Shown piece after piece: positions 1-5,324 of a stretch of 5,846 bases of DNA; positions within the stretch are counted from its first letter, which is position 1; each line of letters opens with the position of its first letter. The notes under the pieces were generated by a model. The model saw nothing but the letters and a program-made list of their open reading frames with translations, made no database searches and had not been told where the DNA came from. This DNA is from JBBKXP01 sp038251315. GTDB taxonomy: Bacteria > Pseudomonadota > Alphaproteobacteria > Rhodobacterales > Rhodobacteraceae. The DNA is taken from positions 1 to 5,846 of the forward strand of contig JBBSBK010000139.1 in NCBI GenBank assembly GCA_038251315.1. Reading direction: 5' to 3'. The translations under genes and the position numbers were made by a program.

Positions 1-429
1 CGGAACGGTGCGTATCGCGGCCCAGAGGTCAGCAATATCCTGATCGGTGAAAGTAGCGTAGAATTCGTAAGGAAAGGCCGGGTAATAGGCCTTGCCATCG
101 GGGCGAACGCCTTGGCGCAGCGCCACGGCAAACTGGTTCAGCGTCCAGTCGCCGATCCCGGCCAGCGGGTCAGGTGTGATGTTGGGCGGAACGAAACTCC
201 CGAACGGTGTATCCAGCGGTGCCCCCCCGGCCAGCGCCCGACCCGCGTCGGCGATATTCGTGTGGCAGGTGATGCAACCGCTGGACCGCGCCAGATAGGC
301 GCCACGCATCGGGTCGCCTGTCATCATCCCCAAGGTCACGGGCGTGCCGATCGGCCAGATTGCCAGTACAGCAATCGCCGCACTGCCCAGAACCCCCAGA
401 CCTACTGCCGTTCTGATCAGCCCCCGCAT
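1..429 (-). CDS. Class I cytochrome c, N-terminal 143 residues (C-terminus outside window)
   Basis: Exported c-type cytochrome, expected to carry electrons in the periplasm or at the outer face of the inner membrane. The start is ATG at 427-429, only 1 nt after the TGA of the cytochrome c'-like gene, so the two are almost certainly cotranscribed. Residues 8-27 form an uncleaved anchor or signal helix. The heme site is CITCH (C52, C55, H56). After it come a GRALAGG segment, TPFGSFVPPNITPDP (74-88), IGDW, and YYPAFPYEFY. This pattern is typical of the cytochromes c found as one- or multi-heme subunits beside dehydrogenases (AdhB-like) and common in Rhodobacteraceae. No methionine follows the heme motif in the visible part, so the sixth ligand of this heme is not identified. 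The frame stays open to base 1, so length and heme number are unknown. Confidence in a c-type cytochrome is high; the electron partner is unknown. Confidence 0.88.
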   Translation of the reverse strand, partial: MRGLIRTAVGLGVLGSAAIAVLAIWPIGTPVTLGMMTGDPMRGAYLARSSGCITCHTNIADAGRALAGGAPLDTPFGSFVPPNITPDPLAGIGDWTLNQFAVALRQGVRPDGKAYYPAFPYEFYATFTDQDIADLWAAIRTVP

Positions 430-430
430 G

Positions 431-1081
431 TCAGTTACCGCGCCGGAACTGTGCGTGGCAACTGGCGCAAGTCTGGCTGACCATCTCGAACGCATCGTCG
501 GCGGCCATCATTGCGAAATTGATCGCCAGGGCGGTTTCGGACGTGGCTCCCGAGGCAGTCGGGACGGTCGTCCGGATGGTCTCGCGCAGGGGTTCGACGC
601 CCATCAGTTGCGCAATGCTGAAAGCTTCGTGCGCCGGTGCCATTTGCATGGCACTGTGATCGACCATCAGAGCATCGGTGGAAAGGTCGACCGACGGGTT
701 TGGCGTTGTGAGGGCATTTGGCGCGGCAACGGCAAGACCCATCGCATAGGTGCGCAGATCCTCGGACAAGGATGCAAACTCTGCCCAATCGCGCCAGATC
801 TCTTCCCGTGCGTAAGACGCGGCGGGGATCGGTTCTTCGGGGAACAGTTTGCTCATGTTGTCGCCCGCGTGCGCCATCAACGTGGTCGCCGCCGTCTGCA
901 CCGCGCGCACGTCGAATTCTGCGCTGCCCTGCATCATCGGGGCCAGATCGCGCATCACGTCGCGCATCGCGGTCATCCCGTTCATCCGGTCCATCACCAA
1001 GCCGGTTGCACCATTATGCGCGAAAACCGCCGCACCCAGCGTCGATGCAAGGATCGCGCCCACAAGAGCGTTCTTATTCAT
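431..1081 (-). CDS. Cytochrome c'-like (class II) protein with central His/Met-containing insertion
   Basis: 216-residue exported class II cytochrome c. Residues 1-21 are a signal peptide (cleavage after AVFA). The mature protein opens with HNGATGLVMDRMNGM, a form typical of alphaproteobacterial cytochrome c'. The heme motif CASCHAQFR (C205, C208, H209) lies at the extreme C-terminus, as expected for four-helix-bundle cytochromes c', whose heme iron is usually five-coordinate and can bind NO or CO. The usual mature length is about 125-135 residues; here it is about 195. The extra length sits roughly at residues 110-175 and includes the His/Met-containing stretch MVDHSAMQMAPAH. A good ribosome binding site, AGGTGA (minus strand, 1085-1090), sits 3 nt before the ATG. 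It is third in a CueR-promoted operon, after a 55-nt gap. Role in copper stress is inferred from context only: NO or redox protection, or copper binding by the insert. Confidence 0.9.
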   Translation of the reverse strand: MNKNALVGAILASTLGAAVFAHNGATGLVMDRMNGMTAMRDVMRDLAPMMQGSAEFDVRAVQTAATTLMAHAGDNMSKLFPEEPIPAASYAREEIWRDWAEFASLSEDLRTYAMGLAVAAPNALTTPNPSVDLSTDALMVDHSAMQMAPAHEAFSIAQLMGVEPLRETIRTTVPTASGATSETALAINFAMMAADDAFEMVSQTCASCHAQFRRGN

Positions 1082-1136
1082 GCTTCACCTGTATTATTTT
1101 TGCCTGCTACTGCCTCGTCTTCGAAAAAAGTCGCGG

Positions 1137-1457
1137 TCAGACTCGGGGCGGCGGCGTATCCAGTGCGCTTTCATAGCTGTCGGGCGCGGATATGGTGGCG
1201 GGCGGCAAAGCGGCCAGCAGGCTGTTGACCGCGAACAACATTGAAAGAGCGATACTCAACTGTAACGCAGACCAGGCTCCTGCGTGGCATTCTGCACTGG
1301 TTGGGGCATGCGGGGCGTCCTGTTCGTTGACCTGAACCTGCGGGTTAAGGTCCCAGACATGAACGCCGGATTGTGCCGGCAGACCCAAAGCTACGATCAA
1401 AGCGACCAGCAGGGCTAACAGACCCGAGCAGCGGCGATGATGCAGGTTCCGCCGCAT
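1137..1457 (-). CDS. Small two-helix membrane protein, function unknown
   Basis: 106 residues, not assignable to a family with certainty. A basic N-terminus with two His and one Cys (MRRNLHHRRC) leads into a hydrophobic helix (about 12-27, either signal or anchor). A short periplasmic loop with HVWDLNP and ECHAG (His and Cys) follows, then a second hydrophobic segment (about 63-84), and the proline-rich tail ends DTPPPRV. The ATG shares its A with the stop of the upstream cytochrome gene (TGATG), so translation is probably coupled. GGGA lies 8 nt upstream of the start, inside the preceding gene. The layout (hydrophobic N-terminus, His/Cys loop, second helix, PP-R/K tail) resembles the small protein upstream of the multicopper oxidase in this window, and small CopL/DUF2946-like proteins of copper loci. 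That link is an inference from layout, not a demonstrated homology. Confidence 0.72.
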   Translation of the reverse strand: MRRNLHHRRCSGLLALLVALIVALGLPAQSGVHVWDLNPQVQVNEQDAPHAPTSAECHAGAWSALQLSIALSMLFAVNSLLAALPPATISAPDSYESALDTPPPRV

Positions 1458-1912
1458 CAGTTGATCCCGTTTTCACGCTGCAATGCACGGACATAGGCGA
1501 CGATTGCGCCGATTTCGGCATCGGTCAGTCGTTGTTCAACGGGCGGCATGTTGCCAAAGGGCCAATGGTGCGCCCGCACCCCACTCCGCGCTGCCATGAC
1601 GAACGCCATGTCGCCGTGGTGTGAGGGTTCGTAGATTTTATGCACCAAGGGGGGCCCGACGCCATCCTGGCCGGCGGCATTCGCCCCGTGGCAGGACGCG
1701 CAGACCGAATCATAATATACCTTGCCGGTTTCGGCTTCGGCCGAAAAGGTCGTGGGCACGCGCACGTCGTCCAATGTTGTGGCGGCTCTGGAGGGTGGCG
1801 GGGCGACGACCATTTCAGGCGCAGCGGGCTGGCGGTTCAGCAAATACCAGCCCGCCCCCGCTGCAACCAGCAGGCAAACGACTGCGATGCCCGTTTTTAG
1901 CGAAAGCGCCAT
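1457..1912 (-). CDS. Membrane-anchored class I cytochrome c
   Basis: 151 residues. One N-terminal helix (about 7-26) most likely anchors the protein in the inner membrane. A Pro/Ala-rich linker (28-56) leads to a small class I cytochrome domain with CASCH (C71, C74, H75), then GQDGVGPPL, and the axial-methionine motif FGNMPPV (M122). The terminal helix DAEIGAIVAYVRALQ is typical of the fold. Signature residues and length are normal for a one-heme anchored cytochrome. The start is ATG, with GGGG and AGGA close upstream; an in-frame TGA at 1931-1933 excludes a longer protein. It is the first gene of the four-gene cytochrome operon, about 70 nt downstream of a CueR-like promoter. The stop overlaps the next start by 1 nt. 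Two histidine pairs (SHHG at 97-100, AHHW at 114-117) outside the heme motif could bind metal, but this is speculative. Confidence 0.94.
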   Translation of the reverse strand: MALSLKTGIAVVCLLVAAGAGWYLLNRQPAAPEMVVAPPPSRAATTLDDVRVPTTFSAEAETGKVYYDSVCASCHGANAAGQDGVGPPLVHKIYEPSHHGDMAFVMAARSGVRAHHWPFGNMPPVEQRLTDAEIGAIVAYVRALQRENGIN

Positions 1913-2074
1913 TCCTACCCCGATGCCTGTTCATTCCGGCAGCGCCCAAGCGGTGGAAAGCCCACCCCCGAACTTATTGCGGCGATCTTCGCACCTTCCA
2001 GGGCGGGAAGGGCAAGCGCAAACTTGAGAAGTCTGCGTGATAATCCGCATTTCGGCCAAGAAACGCTCACCGGA
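1913..2074. other. Intergenic region between the L,D-transpeptidase and the cytochrome operon
   Basis: 162 nt without a gene. It contains the CueR-like promoter at 1985-2015 and about 70 nt of leader to the cytochrome c start. A weak 5-bp inverted repeat (1952-1956 with 1962-1966, GGTGG and CCACC) lies in the leader. No terminator with a U-tract is visible downstream of the transpeptidase stop at 2075, so read-through from the middle gene group into the cytochrome operon is possible. Confidence 0.6.
1985..2015 (-). promoter_or_regulatory. CueR-type operator and promoter of the cytochrome operon
   Basis: Read on the minus strand, a -35 box TTGCCC (2010-2015) and a -10 candidate GAAGAT (1985-1990) are separated by 19 bp, the long spacer typical of MerR-family promoters. 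Inside the spacer, overlapping the -35, is a perfect dyad CCTTCC-N6-GGAAGG (1994-2011). This is the known half-site of CueR and HmrR operators at copper efflux genes. The -10 box is poor, as expected for an activator-dependent promoter. It directs transcription into the cytochrome c gene starting at 1912. Direct binding by the CueR encoded at 5321 is inferred. Confidence 0.82.
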
Positions 2075-2653
2075 CTAAACCCCATTTTGCCTGTACAGAT
2101 TCACGCTCGTGCCAGTCGGAACCTGATCGTAAAGATCGACGATATGGTCGTTGGTCAGTCGGGCGCAGCCATTTGACACAGCCGTGCCGATCGTTCGGGG
2201 GTCGTTCGTGCCGTGAATGCGCAGATAGGTGTCGTGGCCCGCCTCATCGAAAAGGTAGAGTGCCCGCGCGCCCAGCGGATTGTCGATCCCGCCGGGCATG
2301 CCGTCGGTATATTTGGCATAGGCATCCGGGTCGCGGGCAATCATCGCATTGGTCGGTCGCCACTTGGGCCATTCGCGCTTGTCACCCACCGTGAACCGCC
2401 CATCGTGATATAGCCCCGGACGCCCGACGCCCACGGTGTAGCGCACCGCCAAGCCGTCGCCGATCGTCCAGAGCAGATTGAAAAGGTTTGGAAACACGTG
2501 AATTTCTCCGGCGGGGAATTCGGGGCCGACGTCGATCAAGGTCGGCGCAAATTCGGGCGGAAGTTCGAAAGCCGCCGCCGGATGGGCGGTTGCCGAGCGG
2601 GCAGAAACCAAACCGAATGCAAGGCTTGCAACACAAAAATCACGACGCTTCAA
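2075..2653 (-). CDS. YkuD-family L,D-transpeptidase (ErfK/YbiS type), exported
   Basis: Periplasmic enzyme that forms 3-3 cross-links in peptidoglycan, or attaches or exchanges residues on it, by way of a catalytic cysteine. The open frame reaches a GTG at 2683 (202 residues). The preferred start is the TTG at 2651-2653, since GGGGGA stands just upstream at normal spacing and the protein then opens MKRRDFCVASLAF, a compact twin-Arg-like signal peptide. In the 202-residue numbering the signal covers about 12-34. The YkuD domain spans about 57-198 with VGRPG (86-90), IHGT (H157) and SNGCARL (170-176, nucleophile C173, R175), all expected catalytic residues. Length is normal for single-domain members. 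It lies 106 nt after the multicopper oxidase stop on the same strand, with a 14-bp hairpin between, so it may be a downstream operon member with reduced expression. L,D-transpeptidases are known to be inhibited by copper, which gives the context a rationale. Confidence 0.93.
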   Translation of the reverse strand: MKRRDFCVASLAFGLVSARSATAHPAAAFELPPEFAPTLIDVGPEFPAGEIHVFPNLFNLLWTIGDGLAVRYTVGVGRPGLYHDGRFTVGDKREWPKWRPTNAMIARDPDAYAKYTDGMPGGIDNPLGARALYLFDEAGHDTYLRIHGTNDPRTIGTAVSNGCARLTNDHIVDLYDQVPTGTSVNLYRQNGV

Positions 2654-2703
2654 ATTCAATTCCCCCAAAATACCCTTGGTCACCGACCGCGCAGCTTTGT
2701 TGC

Positions 2704-2734
2704 AATGGGGCGACCAGACGCTGGTCGCCCCATT
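2704..2734 (-). terminator. Perfect 14-bp hairpin after the multicopper oxidase gene
   Basis: Bases 2704-2717 (AATGGGGCGACCAG) pair without mismatch with 2721-2734 around a 3-nt loop (ACG). The G+C-rich core is flanked by AT pairs. It lies 24 nt past the oxidase stop and before the L,D-transpeptidase start. On the minus strand the stem is followed by GCAACAAAGC, with no run of T, so it is not a classical intrinsic terminator. It could be a partial terminator or an mRNA 3'-stabilising or processing element that lowers expression of the transpeptidase relative to the oxidase. Confidence 0.5.
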
Positions 2735-2758
2735 CGATAACCGATAGTTACATGCGGA

Positions 2759-4243
2759 TCAGGCTGAGACCGCAAATTCTGTCATCATCCCGGTCGAAAG
2801 ATGCGGCATGTGGTGACAGTGCAGCATCCAGTGCGCAGCCTCGCCCGCGTCCAAGGCGACCGTGATCATGGCCATCGGCGGCACGTAGACGGTGTCGCGT
2901 ATCGCGCCCTGAATTACCTTTCCGTTCACGTTGATCACCTGAAAGACATGGCCGTGCAGGTGCATCGGGTGGCCCATCATCGACATGTTGTGAAACATCA
3001 GTTCGACCCTTTCGCCGCTGCGTGCGGTGATCGGTTTGTGATTACCCCATGTCTGGCCGTCGATCGTCCAGACATAGGGCTGCATCGACCCAGCCAGCAT
3101 GATCATCTGCGACCGGTCGACAGGGCGCGCCGCCAGCGGCACCGCCGCCCGCAAGGCAAGCTCCTGTTCAAGGCCGACATCGAACGGCAGCGCGGCATCC
3201 TCGGACAGCACCGCAATCTGCCGGACTTCGGCACCCGGCGTCGCCAGAAACAGCCCGGTCCGTTCGCGCGCCCCTTCGCGCAGCGCCAGAACCGGCCAGG
3301 CCCCGCTGCCGGGCAGGTCGATCTCGATATCCAGACGCTGCGCCATCGCCATGCCAAAGCGCCTGCCCGGAAGCGGCACAATCGCGTGCCCGTCAACCGC
3401 AACCAATCGCGCATCAAGATCGCCGGTATCGATCCAGAACGACGTCGCAGCCGCCGCATTGACCACACGCAACCGGACACGACCACCTTTGTCCACCGTG
3501 ATTACTTCGGGTTCTGACAGGGTGCGATCGTTGGCCAGATAGGCATCGAAATTGAAATCGTTCAGGTCCATGGCCATTCCGGCCATGCCGCCGCCGGACA
3601 TATCCATGCCAGAATGATCCATCCCCGCCATGGCATCATCGCCGTCCATGTTCATTCCGGCCATGCCCGCATCCCCCATCGTCGACATGTCATGGTCCGC
3701 CATGCCGGCGGTGATTTCCGCCAATACTTCCTCCGCCGGGCGGAATGAGAAGTCATGCAGGAACATCACGACCTCTTGCCGGTCCGACGCCATATCCTCG
3801 GCCGAGCGCACGATCAGCTGCGCGGCAAGCAGGTTCATTTCCTGCACCGGGACGTGGCTGTGCATCCAGTGGGTGCCGGGATTCGGGGCATAGTCGTAGC
3901 TGCGCATTTCACCGGGGCGCAACAGCGGCATCGGCAGGTTGGGGACGCCATCCTGCACGTTGGGCGGCAATTGGCCGTGCCAGTGAATGATCGTCTCGAC
4001 GTCGAGGTTATTGGTCAGATCGACGCGAAACCGCTGGCCGGGATCAAGGATCAGACCCTGCCCCCCGTTGCCGTTGGTCAGGCCGAACACCGTCGCGGCC
4101 TTGCCGTCGATATCCAGAACCCGGGTTGTTGCGTTTAACGACAATGGCACGGCTTGCGCGAATGCCATGCGGGGCAAGGCCGTCGATGCAGCCAAGGCAG
4201 CGGTAGCGGCCAGAAAGCCGCGGCGGGAAAGTTTGTTTGTCAT
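2759..4243 (-). CDS. Tat-exported multicopper oxidase, CopA/CueO-like, probable cuprous oxidase
   Basis: 494-residue periplasmic multicopper oxidase, expected to oxidise Cu(I) to the less toxic Cu(II) while reducing O2 to water. A Tat signal with SRRGFLAA (6-13) is cleaved after about residue 30, as for enzymes exported folded with copper. All copper ligands are visible: HWHG (87-90), HWMHSH (125-130), HPMHLHGH (425-432) and HCHHMPHLSTGMM (475-487). These include the type 1 Cys C476, with H481 and M486 as further type 1 ligands. Domain 1 is about 31-147. A Met/His/Asp-rich insert (181-225) precedes domain 2 (about 240-365); domain 3 is about 380-490. It is shorter than PcoA/CopA of the plasmid copper systems (about 600 residues) and near CueO in size. 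The start is ATG; its ribosome binding site is weak (GGA 9 nt upstream). A small His/Met/Cys protein lies 75 nt upstream on the same strand. Which of copA, cueO or pcoA is the best name is unclear. Confidence 0.95.
   Translation of the reverse strand: MTNKLSRRGFLAATAALAASTALPRMAFAQAVPLSLNATTRVLDIDGKAATVFGLTNGNGGQGLILDPGQRFRVDLTNNLDVETIIHWHGQLPPNVQDGVPNLPMPLLRPGEMRSYDYAPNPGTHWMHSHVPVQEMNLLAAQLIVRSAEDMASDRQEVVMFLHDFSFRPAEEVLAEITAGMADHDMSTMGDAGMAGMNMDGDDAMAGMDHSGMDMSGGGMAGMAMDLNDFNFDAYLANDRTLSEPEVITVDKGGRVRLRVVNAAAATSFWIDTGDLDARLVAVDGHAIVPLPGRRFGMAMAQRLDIEIDLPGSGAWPVLALREGARERTGLFLATPGAEVRQIAVLSEDAALPFDVGLEQELALRAAVPLAARPVDRSQMIMLAGSMQPYVWTIDGQTWGNHKPITARSGERVELMFHNMSMMGHPMHLHGHVFQVINVNGKVIQGAIRDTVYVPPMAMITVALDAGEAAHWMLHCHHMPHLSTGMMTEFAVSA
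3569..3703 (-). repeat. Coding repeat: Met-rich insert of the multicopper oxidase
   Basis: Oxidase residues 181-225 hold degenerate M-x-G-M and MDHSGMDM-type units with about 16 Met, 3 His and many Asp and Gly. The DNA shows short imperfect repeats around GGCCAT and GTCCAT. Similar units in CopA/PcoA and Met-rich loops in CueO bind Cu(I) and deliver it to the substrate site. The position here, between domains 1 and 2, differs from CueO, where the Met-rich segment lies in domain 3. Confidence 0.8.
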
Positions 4244-4261
4244 GTTGCAAGTCCATTTGGT

Positions 4262-4274
4262 GCGCCAGTGGCGC
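4262..4274. repeat. Short dyad in the leader upstream of the oxidase gene
   Basis: GCGCCA-G-TGGCGC is a perfect 6-bp dyad around one base, 18-30 nt before the oxidase ATG and within the 75-nt gap after the small upstream gene. As RNA it would fold as a 5-bp stem with a 3-nt loop just 5' of the weak ribosome binding site. It might affect translation, but it may be chance in this G+C-rich sequence. Confidence 0.3.
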
Positions 4275-4318
4275 GATCACAGAAGATGAGGACCCCCGAA
4301 AGGCCCCGCGAAACGTGA

Positions 4319-4672
4319 TCAAATGAACTTTGGCGGCCGCTCTGCCGGCCCGATCTGGCGGCCGGTCGGGTTCGCAATAACTGACATGCCGATGAAAGCC
4401 ACGACAACGATATCGACACATTCCAAGTCGAATGACAAATCAGCCAACGAAGCGCCGACGCAGGCCACCGTGCACCCAGGTGTCATCTCGCGTTGATTTG
4501 CCTGCCCGAGGCCGTCGTGCGACGTCATGCCCGCCGTATGCTGCATTGCGATATCGGTCGCAGATGACATCGACATATGTGGAACCAACAGCGTTGTCAG
4601 CAGAACAATGGCCATCAGCGCCCCACCGGCGCGGCGGAGCAGTCGGGAAAAGGTGGCTTGGGACTCTGACAT
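4319..4672 (-). CDS. Small exported or membrane protein rich in His, Met and Cys, upstream of the oxidase
   Basis: 117 residues from the ATG at 4670-4672. A GTG at 4699 would add 9 residues, but neither start has a strong ribosome binding site. A basic stretch (LLRRAGG) precedes a hydrophobic helix (about 16-31), probably a signal or anchor. The following segment is rich in potential copper ligands: PHMSMSS, MQH, GMTSHD, REM and CTVAC (C67, C71). A second hydrophobic segment (about 86-100, just after C85) and the tail ERPPKFI complete it. It is not confidently assignable to a family. The layout recalls the CopL/DUF2946-like small proteins encoded beside multicopper oxidases. It lies 75 nt upstream of the oxidase on the same strand and probably shares its transcript. 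A role in periplasmic copper binding or delivery is inference. It shares layout and the PP-K/R tail with the 106-residue protein of the cytochrome operon. Confidence 0.65.
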   Translation of the reverse strand: MSESQATFSRLLRRAGGALMAIVLLTTLLVPHMSMSSATDIAMQHTAGMTSHDGLGQANQREMTPGCTVACVGASLADLSFDLECVDIVVVAFIGMSVIANPTGRQIGPAERPPKFI

Positions 4673-4918
4673 TCTGACGAAGTAGCGAGGGCGCAGCACC
4701 CGAACAAGTCACAAACGCGTGGCCAACGATTACAGAGCCTCGCGGACGTATGTGGCCATTTGGTTTGACAAAATGACGCTGACCAAGGCGGGTCTGCAAC
4801 ATTTTGGAACCAAATGTGCCAGATCGGGCATCAGTCAAACTGCGTCGACAGTGACGAAGCAGCGTCCACGTTTGATGGCTGTTTTTGGGCTGATTCAAAG
4901 CATATCCTGACACTTCCC
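4673..4918. other. Gene-free stretch upstream of the small protein gene
   Basis: About 246 nt with no supportable gene. Open frames crossing it on either strand have no ribosome binding site or recognisable protein. It should contain the minus-strand promoter of the small protein-oxidase group. The best candidate seen is TTGACT with ATTTGG 17 bp downstream on the minus strand (about 4810-4838), which is weak. No CueR-type GGAAGG/CCTTCC dyad is found in it. An imperfect inverted repeat (4799-4817, ACATTT with AAATGT) overlaps this candidate promoter. Confidence 0.5.
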
Positions 4919-4949
4919 CTGACCTTCCAGTCAGTGGAGCCTCTATGTC
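4919..4949 (+). promoter_or_regulatory. CueR-type operator and promoter before the ATPase remnant and cueR
   Basis: On the plus strand, a -35 box CTGACC (4919-4924) is followed after exactly 19 bp by TATGTC (4944-4949) as the -10. The spacer has the dyad ACCTTCCA-GTCAG-TGGAGCCT (4922-4942). The left half matches the CueR/HmrR consensus; the right half keeps TGGA but has drifted in the rest. The same spacing and half-site occur in the other operator (1985-2015). It would drive the ATPase remnant and cueR, consistent with an autoregulated efflux operon that has lost its pump. Confidence 0.72.
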
Positions 4950-4977
4950 CCTGGTCATCGCAGAACGGAGGGTAGGA

Positions 4978-5324
4978 TTGGCCCTTCAACTTCTGAATAT
5001 CGAAAGCGATCTGGCGAGCGTCTTGCGTGGAATGATATCGGCGGCGCCACGATTCTCAGTATTCACCAGAACATGTTCCGGGCCTTCGCCGTCGATACCG
5101 CCCTCATTCCGGTCGTGGCGGGTGTAATCTGGCCGCTGACCGGCACCTTGCTGTTGCCGATGTTCGCCGTTGGCGCGATGGCGCTGTCGAGCGGGGTCGT
5201 GCTCAGCAACGCGCTCTGCCTGCGATGGATCGGCCGGGGGAAAGTATCTGCCTCGACGCCGCGAGAGACGAACCTCAGGACAACCTTTGCTACTGGAAAA
5301 ACGACAACGGGAGACATGCGATGA
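4978..5324 (+). pseudogene. Remnant of a copper-exporting P1B-type ATPase (CopA), C-terminal end only
   Basis: Only about 110 residues resembling the C-terminus of a roughly 700-830-residue Cu(I)-exporting ATPase remain. There is no metal-binding domain, CPC helix, DKTGT phosphorylation site or ATP-binding motif. The homology is split over two frames. IESDLASVLRGMISA (4999-5043) reads in one. ATILSIHQNMFRAF, then TALIPVVAGVIWP and VGAMALSSGVVLSNAL (from 5046), read in another. Compared with the usual order of the family, about 13 bases seem missing at 5043-5046. The second part covers the last two membrane helices. The MxxSS copper motif of the last helix is kept (MALSS), but the YN of the preceding helix is VD. 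GGAGGG (4967-4972) near the left end looks like the old ribosome binding site, now joined to the gene's 3' end by an internal deletion. The stop overlaps the cueR start (ATGA). Confidence 0.78.

Noticed and set aside
344..1228. Long plus-strand open frame (294 codons) across the cytochrome genes
   Set aside because: It is antisense to three well-supported genes with signal peptides and heme motifs; its product is Arg/His/Gly-rich with no recognisable domain, as expected from a shadow frame in G+C-rich DNA.
2801..3517. Plus-strand open frame (238 codons) inside the multicopper oxidase
   Set aside because: Antisense to conserved copper-ligand motifs of the oxidase; composition is His/Arg-rich without any domain.
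4799..4817. Inverted repeat ACATTT-N7-AAATGT as an operator
   Set aside because: Short and imperfect when extended inward, with no link to a known regulator; kept only as a note in the gene-free stretch.
4719..4910. Plus-strand open frame of 63 codons before the CueR-type promoter
   Set aside because: No ribosome binding site and no recognisable protein; an insertion-sequence remnant was considered here, but no transposase motif or paired terminal repeats could be shown.
4440..4958. Minus-strand open frame of 172 codons overlapping the small protein gene and the gene-free stretch
   Set aside because: It is out of frame with the small protein gene, lacks a ribosome binding site, signal or domain, and runs through the CueR-type promoter.
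4945..5127. ATG at 4945 as start of a 60-residue protein
   Set aside because: This ATG lies within the -10 box of the promoter, so it would not be in the transcript; only the middle of the frame resembles the ATPase and it then runs out of frame.
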